Position numbers and translations under genes: made by a program | Shown: positions 17,156 to 25,722 of the stretch, in pieces | Layout: each line of letters opens with the position of its first letter | Numbering within the stretch: position 1 is the stretch's first letter | Assembly: GCF_026410195.1 (NCBI RefSeq) | Contig: NZ_JAPMLM010000058.1 | Location: forward strand, 124,001-188,000 | Source of the DNA: Xanthomarina sp. F2636L | GTDB taxonomy: Bacteria > Bacteroidota > Bacteroidia > Flavobacteriales > Flavobacteriaceae | DNA: 64,000 bases | Direction: 5' to 3' | Notes under the pieces: generated by a model | Seen by the model: only the letters and a program-made list of their open reading frames with translations | The model's database searches: none | Told to the model about the DNA's origin: nothing

Positions 17156-17479
17156 ATGACACAGGATAGAAACGAATTAGACCTTATAAAAAAGTATCAA
17201 GACAAAGGGTATACCAGTAATTTTAAATGCGAAAATGGCTCTATAATAGAGCTTAAAACAAAAAAGGAATATCTGCCTAAACAAATTATTATTGAAAGAG
17301 AACATAGATTTGAAGGGATGAGTAATCCATCAGACATGTCCATTTTATATGTTATTAAGACTGACGATGGTGCCAAAGGAATGGTAACAGCAAATTATGG
17401 TGTAAATAGCGATACGGATACGAATGAATTCTTTAAAAGCATTCCTAAAGAAAACGATCATTCTAATAAAAATATTTGA
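17156..17479 (+). CDS. Conserved small protein (often labelled phosphoribosylpyrophosphate synthetase)
   Basis: 107 residues, soluble, with the conserved core YTSNFKCENG, IEREHRFEGMSNPSDMSILY and KGMVTANYGVNSD. Close relatives in Bacteroidota databases carry the name 'phosphoribosylpyrophosphate synthetase', but the protein is three times shorter than real PrsA and lacks its PRPP-binding loop, so that name is almost certainly wrong. Function unknown. It is tail-to-tail with an ArsC-like gene, with only 2 bases between the stops, so transcripts probably overlap. Confidence 0.75.
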   Translation: MTQDRNELDLIKKYQDKGYTSNFKCENGSIIELKTKKEYLPKQIIIEREHRFEGMSNPSDMSILYVIKTDDGAKGMVTANYGVNSDTDTNEFFKSIPKENDHSNKNI

Positions 17480-17481
17480 TG

Positions 17482-17892
17482 TTATTTTTTAGAACGAGTA
17501 TCTATAGAAGTGTCTTCTTTTTCTAAATGTTTAGAAATTTCTGAAGGTGTTTCAATAAGATGATAATTGTTACCATCAATTAAAATTGGGCATCGCAACG
17601 TTTCTGGGTGGTTTTGTAATACTTTTATCCAATCTTCTTTATCTAACGTAATTCCAGAATCGTAATGATCTTTAAAGTTAGGATGATCTTGATTTACAAG
17701 TTTAGAAAGTATGGTATGTAAGTTTTCTGAAATTTCCAACCATTGCATTCCTGTTACTTTAGTTTTAGAAATATCTATAGCTAAAATCTTCTTTTTAGAG
17801 GCTTGTAAATAGCCATAAGCTTGCTTTCCTAAGGAATTCTCCGAGTGGTAATAAAGTATAATTTTTCTTTTATCTGTTGCAATTGTTCCCAT
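17482..17892 (-). CDS. ArsC/Spx-like thioredoxin-fold protein lacking catalytic cysteines
   Basis: 136 residues. The beta-alpha pattern (KIILYYHSENSLGKQAYGYL, then a cis-Pro region RCPILIDGNNYHLIE) fits the ArsC/Spx/YffB fold. The usual CxxC or CX3S active site at the first strand is replaced by YHSENSLG, and the only Cys is in the RCPI loop, so it cannot act as a normal arsenate reductase. A regulatory or binding role is more likely. It is convergent with the preceding small gene. Confidence 0.65.
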   Translation of the reverse strand: MGTIATDKRKIILYYHSENSLGKQAYGYLQASKKKILAIDISKTKVTGMQWLEISENLHTILSKLVNQDHPNFKDHYDSGITLDKEDWIKVLQNHPETLRCPILIDGNNYHLIETPSEISKHLEKEDTSIDTRSKK

Positions 17893-17997
17893 AATAATTT
17901 CTTTTAAAGAATAAATCTAACTTTTTTAAATACGACTTACTAACTGTAAAAAATATATTATTAATTCATATAAAAATGACTTAAAGATCTAAAAACA

Positions 17998-18567
17998 ATG
18001 ACAGAATTCTTTAAACAAAACAAGCGAGCCATTTCTGGAGGATTAATTGCGTTTATATTAATTAGTATCAGTGTTTTTTTTTATTGGGAAATATTTCTGG
18101 ATATGAAGCAAGACAATTATTAAGCTCTTCTTTAATGGGAATTAATATGTTGTGTAATACCATTATTTTGGCTTCAGCTACTATTCTGGCTTTACTTTTA
18201 ACCTTATTGGGAATAAGTTCTTTACAAAATATAAATTAAAAGATAGTCATTATTTAGAAGTTATGAGTATTGCCAAATAGACACTTTTTTGTTTATTATC
18301 ACTCTTGTTTTATTTCAGGTATTCAACATTCCAATTACAGAATCAGACAATGTGCCAACACTTTGGTTTAAATCTATTTATTGGGCAACTTTAATTATAT
18401 CTTCTATGTTAAGCGGGATAATGGTAATCGTAATTTTAATGCTGTACAATACGGTAAGCAATATCATTCTTATAGTAGGCTTAAAACAAGATCACCCACT
18501 TCTACATAACGAACAAGAACAAGCTAAAAAAGATCAAGAAAGCTTAGAAGAAGAAAATAAGTTATAA
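17998..18567 (+). pseudogene. Frameshifted membrane-protein gene (three apparent single-base deletions)
   Basis: Protein-like reading continues across all three frames. It starts at ATG 17998 (MTEFFKQNKRAISGGLIAFI) and breaks at a run of nine T (18074-18082). It goes on in another frame (NISGYEARQLLSSSLMGINM) to near 18215, changes again (KLKDSHYLEVMSIAK) to near 18277, and ends in the 18289-18567 frame (FNIPITESDNVPTLWFKSIY, acidic tail ending EEENKL). Restoring one base at each point would give a protein of about 190 residues with four membrane helices. Either a decayed gene or local sequencing errors. Family unknown. Confidence 0.7.
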
Positions 18568-18659
18568 ATTTAATATAGGTGAAAGATTAAAATAAAGGAA
18601 GCTTATAGAATGATAATAACTTTTAATAAATTTCAAGATAGGTTTCTTTTTAAAATCTC

Positions 18660-18667
18660 TATTTTTG
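18660..18667 (+). promoter_or_regulatory. Flavobacterial-type -7 promoter element before trxB
   Basis: TATTTTTG matches the TAnnTTTG consensus of the Bacteroidota housekeeping sigma factor, about 24 bases before the trxB start. No clear -33 TTG element was identified at the right distance. Confidence 0.5.
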
Positions 18668-18690
18668 CATAAATAAAATACAATTGTATT

Positions 18691-19671
18691 ATGTCTGAAA
18701 AAATAGAAAAAGTAAAGTGTTTAATTATAGGGTCTGGACCTGCAGGATATACTGCAGCCATATATGCTGCCAGAGCAAATATGAAACCTGTTTTATATCA
18801 AGGAACACAACCAGGGGGACAATTAACCACAACCAATGAAGTAGAGAACTTTCCAGGTTATCCAGATGGTATAACAGGACCAGAAATGATGATTGAACTA
18901 CAAAAACAAGCCGAGCGTTTTGATACAGAAGTACGTGATGGCTGGGTAACTAAAGTTGATTTTTCAGGAGATATACATAAAGTTTGGGTAAACGATACTA
19001 AAGAAATTCATTGCGATACTGTTATTATTTCAACAGGAGCTTCTGCCATGTATTTAGGTTTAGATTCTGAACAAAAATATTTAAAATTAGGTGGAGGAGT
19101 ATCAGCTTGTGCCGTTTGCGATGGCTTCTTTTATAGAAATCAGGAAGTAGTTATTGTTGGAGCAGGAGATTCCGCTTGCGAAGAAGCACATTATCTCTCT
19201 AAACTTTGTAAAAAAGTAACCATGTTGGTAAGACGTGACGAGTTTAGAGCATCTAAAATTATGGCCGCTCGTGTACAGAACACAGAAAATATTGAGATTT
19301 TATATAATACAGAAACTGAAGAAGTTTTAGGAGATGGACAAGTAGTTACTGGTGTTCGTGTCTATAACAATCAAACCAATGAAAAACACGACATTCCTGC
19401 AACTGGGTTTTTTGTGGCTATTGGACATAAACCAAATACAGATATTTTTAAAGACTTTTTAGACTTAGACGAGACAGGATACATTATTAATGTTCCTGGA
19501 ACTTCTAAAACAAATGTAGAAGGTGTTTTTGTTTCTGGAGATGCAGCAGACCATGTGTACAGACAAGCTGTTACTGCAGCAGGAACGGGATGTATGGCTG
19601 CTTTAGATGCAGAACGATGGTTGGCATCAAAAGACTCTGCGTTTGAAGTATCTACTTCTAACTATAATTAA
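18691..19671 (+). CDS. trxB: Thioredoxin-disulfide reductase
   Basis: 326 residues, normal TrxB length. FAD-binding GSGPAGYTAAIYAARA at 15-30, redox-active CAVC at 140-143 inside SACAVCDGFFY, NADPH-binding GAGDSACEEAHYLSK, and the C-terminal GVFVSGDAAD flavin motif are all present. It transfers electrons from NADPH to thioredoxin in the cytoplasm and supports ribonucleotide reductase, peroxidases and methionine sulfoxide repair. It is a single-gene unit between a decayed gene and a hairpin terminator. Identity is secure. Confidence 0.96.
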   Translation: MSEKIEKVKCLIIGSGPAGYTAAIYAARANMKPVLYQGTQPGGQLTTTNEVENFPGYPDGITGPEMMIELQKQAERFDTEVRDGWVTKVDFSGDIHKVWVNDTKEIHCDTVIISTGASAMYLGLDSEQKYLKLGGGVSACAVCDGFFYRNQEVVIVGAGDSACEEAHYLSKLCKKVTMLVRRDEFRASKIMAARVQNTENIEILYNTETEEVLGDGQVVTGVRVYNNQTNEKHDIPATGFFVAIGHKPNTDIFKDFLDLDETGYIINVPGTSKTNVEGVFVSGDAADHVYRQAVTAAGTGCMAALDAERWLASKDSAFEVSTSNYN

Positions 19672-19691
19672 TAAGAATTCTAAGATAATTG

Positions 19692-19723
19692 AAAATCCGA
19701 AAGCGAAAGTTTTCGGGTTTTTT
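19692..19723. terminator. Rho-independent terminator after trxB
   Basis: AAAATCCGAAA / TTTCGGGTTTT hairpin (one wobble pair) followed by T residues, about 20 bases after the trxB stop. Confidence 0.85.
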
Positions 19724-19810
19724 GTTTTTAAGAACTTTGGAAAATTTAATTTATGTTTCAGAAAAACAACTGAAAACGTATATCTTAGTTTTTAATAACA
19801 ATTTACCTAA

Positions 19811-20626
19811 ATGTTGAATAGAAAAAATATGTTAAAAATAATCATCTTCTTTTTGATAACAAGTAATTTGTCGGCTCAACAATGTGAATATCAAGACTAT
19901 TTTCTTTTAGCTGATTCTGCTACTAAAGATTATGCAGATAAGAATTATAAAGAAGCTGGAAAAACATTAAAACTCGCTTTTTCAAAAGTTGAATTTCCAT
20001 TGGGAGACGAATTAAGTATGGCTTTTTCAGTTGCTCAAAAGACTAAAGATTATGAATGGGCTGAAGTGATTGCTATTCAGTTAGCTAAAGGAGGAGTTCC
20101 TTTAAGGTATTTTAGTAATTATAAACAATCCAAATGGTATGACAGATTTAGTTCAGATTTTGAAAGTTACACAAAATATTATAACGAAAACTTTAGATCT
20201 GAATTAAGAGAGAGATTGAATTCTTTAATTGATATAGACAAGGAATTTACTGCCAATTTAATGGAATGGCACAATGGTGAAATTGAATTAACTGCTGAAG
20301 ATGCCTATCAGGAAGCTAATTCAATTTTGGCTGAGTTTAAAGCAATAATTGAAACTTATGGTTTTCCTACTGAGAGACTAATGGGTTATAACTATGTTAG
20401 AAGGTTAAATAGAGTAGAGTATTATAAAACAAGCATACTAATGATTCATTTGTATAAATATGGGGAATTAGTATACGTAAATGAAATTCCTCAGTTAATT
20501 TGTGATGGAATACTACATCCAAATTTACAGCAGACATTGAACAATGTTCGTGGATTTGGTAATAGTACTGGAATTGAACAAGAAATGAAGGTTAGGTTCG
20601 AAAAATATAGTAAGGTAAAAGAGTAA
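19811..20626 (+). CDS. Secreted protein of unknown function with TPR-like helices
   Basis: 271 residues. An N-terminal signal peptide (KMLKIIIFFLITSNLSAQQ type; an in-frame ATG also exists at 19829) leads to a mature, charged helical protein. The stretch YADKNYKEAGKTLKLAFSKV resembles one TPR helix pair. No enzyme motif is seen. The layout suggests a periplasmic or surface-associated protein found mainly in flavobacteria. It is convergent with the GIN-domain gene, and a bidirectional hairpin separates the two. Confidence 0.7.
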   Translation: MLNRKNMLKIIIFFLITSNLSAQQCEYQDYFLLADSATKDYADKNYKEAGKTLKLAFSKVEFPLGDELSMAFSVAQKTKDYEWAEVIAIQLAKGGVPLRYFSNYKQSKWYDRFSSDFESYTKYYNENFRSELRERLNSLIDIDKEFTANLMEWHNGEIELTAEDAYQEANSILAEFKAIIETYGFPTERLMGYNYVRRLNRVEYYKTSILMIHLYKYGELVYVNEIPQLICDGILHPNLQQTLNNVRGFGNSTGIEQEMKVRFEKYSKVKE

Positions 20627-20640
20627 ATATTATAAATACA

Positions 20641-20684
20641 AAAACCATCATAATCTTTGACACTTAAAGATTACGATGATTTTC
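20641..20684. terminator. Bidirectional terminator hairpin between convergent genes
   Basis: AAAACCATCATAATCTTT pairs with AAAGATTACGATGATTTT (two mismatches or wobbles) around an 8-base loop. It lies between the secreted protein gene and the convergent GIN gene. Confidence 0.75.
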
Positions 20685-20704
20685 ACTTTGGTTGAATTAG
20701 AATA

Positions 20705-21430
20705 TTATTGTTTTTTTATAGAACCAGAAACACCATCACTCTTTTCAAGAATTTCAGGATTTCCTAGATATCTAATATCGCCTCCACTAGTTGCTTTAGC
20801 AATTAGCTTCGAAGTGTTAACAACAATATCTGCACCACTTGTAGCTTTTATTTGCGCGCTTTCAGTTATCATATTATCTGCTTCTATGGCGCTACCACTT
20901 GTAGCTTCAGCAATAAAATTATCTGTTTTACCTGTTAATTCTATATCGCTACCACTTGTAGAATAACAAGTAATAGATTTAGATTCTATATGTAACTCCA
21001 TATCACTTCCACTAGTTGCTTTTAGTTCAATTTCGTCTGTATAAATGGTGTTTGTTGAAAATACATCGCTACCACTTGTGGATTTAATAGCATGTAGGTT
21101 TTTAAAATTCAACATGATTTTTTTTGAAGTTGATCTCCCAATATTTTCAGTTGCTGAAATAAGAAGTACATCGTTTTCAATACTTGTAGTAATAATCTCG
21201 TGAAGATTTTCGTCTGCTTCAACCGTTAAGCTTTCGGTATCGCTTTGGGTTAAGTATAAATCTAATCCTCTGCTTACCTTTACAGAATTGAAAGACCCTT
21301 CTAGAGTTCTTTCTTTGGTGATGACTTCTCCATTTCCATTAATTCCCATCCCAAAATTTCCGTCGAAATTACAGGACATCATAACGATAGCCATGATAAT
21401 GGATGCTAAAACTTTTGTTAGTGTGTTCAT
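20705..21430 (-). CDS. Head-GIN-domain (DUF2807) lipoprotein
   Basis: 241 residues. A lipoprotein signal (MAIVMMSCN, Cys around 20) precedes a GIN domain. That domain is a right-handed beta-helix made of short repeats, visible as recurring ATSGSD/TSGSDIEL blocks spaced about 20 residues apart. GIN proteins are adhesin-like envelope proteins of Bacteroidota with unknown ligands. It follows the PspC-domain gene by about 135 bases on the same strand, and PadR-PspC-GIN is a recurrent neighbourhood in this phylum, pointing to an envelope-stress module. Confidence 0.88.
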   Translation of the reverse strand: MNTLTKVLASIIMAIVMMSCNFDGNFGMGINGNGEVITKERTLEGSFNSVKVSRGLDLYLTQSDTESLTVEADENLHEIITTSIENDVLLISATENIGRSTSKKIMLNFKNLHAIKSTSGSDVFSTNTIYTDEIELKATSGSDMELHIESKSITCYSTSGSDIELTGKTDNFIAEATSGSAIEADNMITESAQIKATSGADIVVNTSKLIAKATSGGDIRYLGNPEILEKSDGVSGSIKKQ

Positions 21431-21565
21431 AATTGTTAGTTTTTTGATGTATCCTCCAGAGCTTTTAGCTTAGGAGGATAGATGATTAGTTATTCAAAGG
21501 TTAATTATTATTACCAGTTTAGAAATAAAATATTCTTGAACTGTTAATATTGCTAGATGAATTGA

Positions 21566-23338
21566 TTAGTTTCCATCTGATGTAATGTTGATGCCGTTTT
21601 CGTCTATATCAACTCGAACACTTTCACTCTCGGCTTTCACACCTTTATCGTTAATTTCCAAACTAGAATCTCTTGATTTAATATCGATTCCTTGATCGTT
21701 TATTTTTACTCTAGACTTATTGTTATTGATATCGATATCCATGTTAAATTCTCCCGGACACTCTTCGCAAATAATGCGATTATCCATTATTTTTAGTAAG
21801 TAACCTTCCATACCATTGTCTAGAATGTCATTATAACGACTGGTATTACTATGAAAACTAGATGTGTTTTCGTCTGCAATTAACATGGTTCCTTCAGGTA
21901 GATAAAGAATGATTTCTATTTCCTGATCGCTAAATTTATTCTCATATTCGGTTGTTAAATAGGAATCAAGTCTCAATTCATTATTTCTCAAAGCATAGTT
22001 ATAATGAATGTTTTTAGCGCGTTCTTTTGCCTGTTGGTAGCTGCTGCCTTCAGCACTTCTTTCAATATTAATAGAAGCTAAGCTATCTTTTGTAGATCTT
22101 ACTATAAGTCTCACATCTGAAGAAAAAATTATTTTTTCGTCATCTTCATTATAAACCAACTTAAATCCACCACTTCTATTAATGTACTTTTTGTAAGAAT
22201 CCTTACCATACATTTTCAGGTTTAAGGTGTCGTTTGCTGTAATGTTTAGGCTTACTTTCTCAGTAACACTAGCATCAAAAGCATGTTCGCTAGCTTGTTT
22301 TACGCCAATAACAATTAAGCTTATTAGTGCTAATAACCAAACCCCTAATAGTGAGAATTTTGCAATGTTTCCAATAGATTTCAGGTTATTCACTAGAATC
22401 TTCAGACCTAAATAGAATACAAAGAAAAATGGAACTCCAATAGCAAAGAACAGTAATAAAGATACTAACCAAACGGGAGTGTTTGCTGCATTGGCTGCAT
22501 CGATAAAGTCAATTCCAGGGACTTTGATAATGTCTGCAACACCTACGGATAAAAAGCCAATAATTAAACCAATTAAAGTGGATGCACCAACAATTATTAA
22601 TATAATTCCAATAAACTTTGCGAAAATATTAAGAAAAAACATAAGGATATCTCCAATAGTATCGAAAAAGGATTTAGAACTGGATTTTATCTTGTTGCTC
22701 TGTTTTGATACATCTATGTTTTTTACCGTATCTGAAACGGTTTGGGAAACATTTTCAAATCCGTCTTTAATTTTTTTTTCAATATTACTAATGTTCACCG
22801 GCTCTCCCGTCATAGTTAGCTTATCTGCTGTGCTTAAAGCTTCTGGAACCAAGATCCAGAATAACATATAGATAAAAATGAAAGTACCACCAGAACCAAT
22901 AGCTAGAAAAATCCAAAGTAATCGAACCCAAAGTGCGTCAATTCCTAAATAATGCCCAAGTCCAGACGCTACACCACCTATATAAGAGTTGTCTGTATCT
23001 CTAAATAGTTTTTTTGAACGTCCAGAAGACTTGCTTTTGTAAGAAGATTTTGGCTCGTCCTCAAAGATTTCATCATCTACCAAATAATCCTCAGGTTGCC
23101 CCATGATGGTTATCACATCGTCAACTTCTTTGTTTCCAATAACTTGTTTTTCGTGTTTTACACGTTCGGTAAAAAGTTCGGCAATTCTTGCTTCTATATC
23201 TGCAATAATTTCAGAGCGTCCTTGAGAGTCTGTAAATGAACGTTTTATAGCCTCAAGATAGCGTTGTAGTTTTAAGTATGCATCTTCATCAATATGGAAA
23301 AAGATACCTGCTAAATTTATGTTGACTGTTTTATTCAT
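21566..23338 (-). CDS. PspC-domain membrane protein with C-terminal DUF4097-like region
   Basis: 590 residues. An N-terminal cytoplasmic helical region (1-100) precedes the PspC domain (about 108-170: KKLFRDTDNSYIGGVASGLG, then a membrane helix and FWILVPEA). Further membrane segments follow at about 225-355. The C-terminal, beta-rich extracytoplasmic half (380-590) has repeated DIDINNNKSRVKINDQG-type strands. PspC proteins take part in phage-shock/envelope stress sensing. It overlaps the upstream padR stop by one base (TAATG), so translation is coupled. Confidence 0.88.
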   Translation of the reverse strand: MNKTVNINLAGIFFHIDEDAYLKLQRYLEAIKRSFTDSQGRSEIIADIEARIAELFTERVKHEKQVIGNKEVDDVITIMGQPEDYLVDDEIFEDEPKSSYKSKSSGRSKKLFRDTDNSYIGGVASGLGHYLGIDALWVRLLWIFLAIGSGGTFIFIYMLFWILVPEALSTADKLTMTGEPVNISNIEKKIKDGFENVSQTVSDTVKNIDVSKQSNKIKSSSKSFFDTIGDILMFFLNIFAKFIGIILIIVGASTLIGLIIGFLSVGVADIIKVPGIDFIDAANAANTPVWLVSLLLFFAIGVPFFFVFYLGLKILVNNLKSIGNIAKFSLLGVWLLALISLIVIGVKQASEHAFDASVTEKVSLNITANDTLNLKMYGKDSYKKYINRSGGFKLVYNEDDEKIIFSSDVRLIVRSTKDSLASINIERSAEGSSYQQAKERAKNIHYNYALRNNELRLDSYLTTEYENKFSDQEIEIILYLPEGTMLIADENTSSFHSNTSRYNDILDNGMEGYLLKIMDNRIICEECPGEFNMDIDINNNKSRVKINDQGIDIKSRDSSLEINDKGVKAESESVRVDIDENGINITSDGN

Positions 23339-23676
23339 TATTTCGTGTTTTTTTGTCTGGTTACTATATTAACTGCATTTTGTAATTCACTCCAAGTGGA
23401 GTTTAATTCCTTTAGAAACAATTTTCCTGTTTCGGTAAGACCATAATATTTTCTTGGTGGTCCTGAGGTAGATTCTTCCCATCTATAATTGAGAAGTCCA
23501 GCGTTTTTAAGTCGTGTTAGTAAAGGATAAATAGTTCCTTCTACCACTAACAACTTGGCATCTTTTAAAGTTCCTAAAATTTCTGCAACATAGGCGTCCT
23601 CATCTTTCAGGACAGACAATATGCAGTATTCAAGGACCCCTTTTCTCATTTGTGCCTTTGTGTTTTCAATTTTCAT
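23338..23676 (-). CDS. PadR-family transcriptional regulator
   Basis: 112 residues, a short PadR winged-helix protein: MRKGVLEYCILSVLKDEDAY, then LLVVEGTIYPLLTRLKNAGL, then RKYYGLTETGKLFLKELN. PadR proteins are ligand- or stress-responsive repressors, usually autoregulated. It is the first gene of a padR-pspC-gin operon. The TTATGC-N5-GCATAA dyad at 23705-23721, 29 bases upstream of the start codon, is the obvious candidate operator. Confidence 0.92.
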   Translation of the reverse strand: MKIENTKAQMRKGVLEYCILSVLKDEDAYVAEILGTLKDAKLLVVEGTIYPLLTRLKNAGLLNYRWEESTSGPPRKYYGLTETGKLFLKELNSTWSELQNAVNIVTRQKNTK

Positions 23677-23704
23677 AAGTCTTTACTATTGTTTTTTAAA
23701 GGTC

Positions 23705-23721
23705 TTATGCAATTCGCATAA
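23705..23721. promoter_or_regulatory. Candidate PadR operator upstream of padR
   Basis: Perfect dyad TTATGC AATTC GCATAA, immediately upstream of padR. Related TTATGCAA half-sites occur upstream of the next divergent membrane-protein gene at 24335-24342 and 24365-24371, consistent with a shared repressor. Confidence 0.65.
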
Positions 23722-23864
23722 TAGACATTTAGATTGATTGATGTTTTTTTGATTTGCTTGTGTCATTCTCTAAGCTTTTTTGATTTTTTTTAACTGTTCG
23801 TTTTTTGATTGTTGATTTTCTCCAACATGTTGTATGGTTGATTCACGAGGGAGGATTGATGAAT

Positions 23865-24311
23865 TTATTTTAAAAAGTTAATTGCTAATGGATACTTATA
23901 ATATTCTCCTTCTTTTGCAGCTAAACCGGCCTTAACTATAAAAACCAATTCTAAGATAAAACCTACTACTGCAATAAACCCTAGACCACCCGATATATAA
24001 AGTAGAGGTGAAGGCTTTGTTAAGCTAATATGTATGCTGTTAAAGGCATCGATATCTAAAAAGTTAAATCCATTAAAAAGGTTAAATACAAATAACGGAA
24101 TAGTTATCATGCCTAGAATAATAGCATATAACAAAATGCTTAATTGAAAATTAAGCGCTTGTTTGCCATGAGCATCTATAAAATCTGATTTTTCCTTGTT
24201 AGCAACCCATAATATAATAGGTCCAATAAAATTCCCTAATGGAAAAAAGAACCTTGAGAAGGTTGATAAGTGAATAAATGTGGCGATGTTTTTATGGTTT
24301 TTATCTATCAT
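23865..24311 (-). CDS. DUF4870-domain membrane protein
   Basis: About 148 residues from the ATG at 24311 (MIDKNHKNIATFIHLSTFSR). The open frame continues further up to 24371, but the extra N-terminus lies over the TTATGCA motifs and looks non-native. Motifs GNFIGPIILWVANKEKSDFI and DAHGKQALNFQLSILLY are the DUF4870 signature, with three to four membrane helices. The function is unknown; the genes often accompany PadR/PspC clusters. Half-sites matching the padR dyad upstream suggest control by PadR. Confidence 0.85.
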   Translation of the reverse strand: MIDKNHKNIATFIHLSTFSRFFFPLGNFIGPIILWVANKEKSDFIDAHGKQALNFQLSILLYAIILGMITIPLFVFNLFNGFNFLDIDAFNSIHISLTKPSPLLYISGGLGFIAVVGFILELVFIVKAGLAAKEGEYYKYPLAINFLK

Positions 24312-24330
24312 TATATAAAGCGTATAATAG

Positions 24331-24374
24331 TTGCTTATGCAAATATATATCTTTAAAAAGGTATTATGCAATAC
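24331..24374. promoter_or_regulatory. TTATGCA motifs upstream of the DUF4870 gene
   Basis: TTGCTTATGCAA (24331-24342) and ATTATGCAAT (24364-24372 region) lie 20-60 bases upstream of the minus-strand start at 24311. They share the TTATGC core with the padR dyad at 23705. Confidence 0.5.
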
Positions 24375-24470
24375 AAAGTACTAAAAATTAACAAAAAATT
24401 AACAAATTTAAATTCAGTAATTTTTAATAAATTGGGTGTTAAATAAATTAATACTATTTATATTTAAAAT

Positions 24471-25658
24471 ATGATAAAGAAGTTGACCTATGTTGCCTTA
24501 TTAATGTGTTCAAGTTGTTTTTCTCAATCTTATCCTGTTGAAGAAAACATCATGAAAACTACATGGAAAGCCTATGAGATACCCGATAATGACCCAGTTT
24601 ATTTAGAGCCTTTTACAAACACGTTTGGGAAGCAAGTAACTAGAGTAAGCGATGTTACTATTATAGGAGAGGACTCTAAACAAATGAGACACCATTATAG
24701 TGTAGACTCTCCGTGGAATAGCGATGAAACCTATATAAAACTCTCCGGATATCCTGCAGCTATTTTAGATGGTAGCACTTACAAATTTATTAAATGGGCA
24801 GATATTCCGGCTTCTGCAACATGGGCAAATACAAAACCTAATGTTATGTATGGTGTTACAAAAAATAAATTAGTTTCTTATAATATTGTTATTAATACCA
24901 TTCAAACTCTTCATACGTTTAGTGATTTTGAAAAAATTAGTTACGGTTTTAATAAAGGGAATATGTCTTATGATGATAGGTATATTGGACTTATTGGTAA
25001 AAATGGAAACGATTTAACCTTAATCGTATTCAATTTAGAGAACGGTCAAATTGAAGGAACTGATTATATAGGTGATATTAAATTAGCCTGGTTTTCAGTT
25101 AGTCCTTTAGGTAATTATGCGGTTGCTACTTTTGGAGAAGATGGCTCTTTGCCAAATCAAGGCATCAAAGCATATGATATTGATATGACTAACAAAAGAC
25201 ATATAAATAATTATAGTACTCATTCAGATTTAGGGATTGATGCCGAAGGAAATGAGGTCTATGTAGCTTTTGGAGATGAAACAACTAGGCCTAATGGTTA
25301 TTTTATGAAAATGGTAAGACTGTCAGATGGATTAACAACTCCGCTTTTTAATTACACCATAGATAATGGCGTTTGGAATGGACATATTAGCTGTAGAAAT
25401 ATTAATAGACCAGGTTGGGCTTATGTTAGCGAAGGTTGTTGTGAAACCATTGGAAAAAAAGAACTCTTTGCAATTAAATTAGATTCAAGCAATACTATAG
25501 AGCGTTTTGGTTTGCATCATGCTATGTATCATGATGGATATCAGCAACAACCACAAGCCGTCCCAAATAGGGATGGAACAAAAATTATGTTTGCTAGTAG
25601 CTGGAATGGTTTGTTTACTACCCGGTTTCCTCCAGCTTTTATAGTTGAAAAAAAATAA
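24471..25658 (+). CDS. Secreted beta-propeller-like protein, unknown function
   Basis: 395 residues with a signal peptide (MIKKLTYVALLMCSSCFS). The mature part has repeated beta-blade patterns such as FSVSPLGNYAVATFGEDG and a late PQAVPNRDGTKIMFASSWNG. The latter resembles the WSPDGxxIAF blades of TolB/oligogalacturonate-lyase-type propellers. No catalytic residues could be matched, so enzymatic activity is not claimed. It stands alone on the plus strand with no sus-type or polysaccharide genes around, which makes a degradative role uncertain. Confidence 0.65.
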   Translation: MIKKLTYVALLMCSSCFSQSYPVEENIMKTTWKAYEIPDNDPVYLEPFTNTFGKQVTRVSDVTIIGEDSKQMRHHYSVDSPWNSDETYIKLSGYPAAILDGSTYKFIKWADIPASATWANTKPNVMYGVTKNKLVSYNIVINTIQTLHTFSDFEKISYGFNKGNMSYDDRYIGLIGKNGNDLTLIVFNLENGQIEGTDYIGDIKLAWFSVSPLGNYAVATFGEDGSLPNQGIKAYDIDMTNKRHINNYSTHSDLGIDAEGNEVYVAFGDETTRPNGYFMKMVRLSDGLTTPLFNYTIDNGVWNGHISCRNINRPGWAYVSEGCCETIGKKELFAIKLDSSNTIERFGLHHAMYHDGYQQQPQAVPNRDGTKIMFASSWNGLFTTRFPPAFIVEKK

Positions 25659-25722
25659 CAAGTTACATGCAGATAATTTTTTTATTACCTGAAATTATTT
25701 GTTTTAATAATGACATTTTAAA

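Noticed and set aside
20780-21080. Short DNA repeats (CACTTGTAG-like) every 60-70 bases, CRISPR-like at first sight
   Set aside because: They encode the TSGSD beta-helix repeats of the GIN protein; units are degenerate and in frame.
22479-22871. 130-codon plus-strand frame inside the PspC gene
   Set aside because: Antisense to membrane segments of the PspC protein, which produce long reverse frames by chance.
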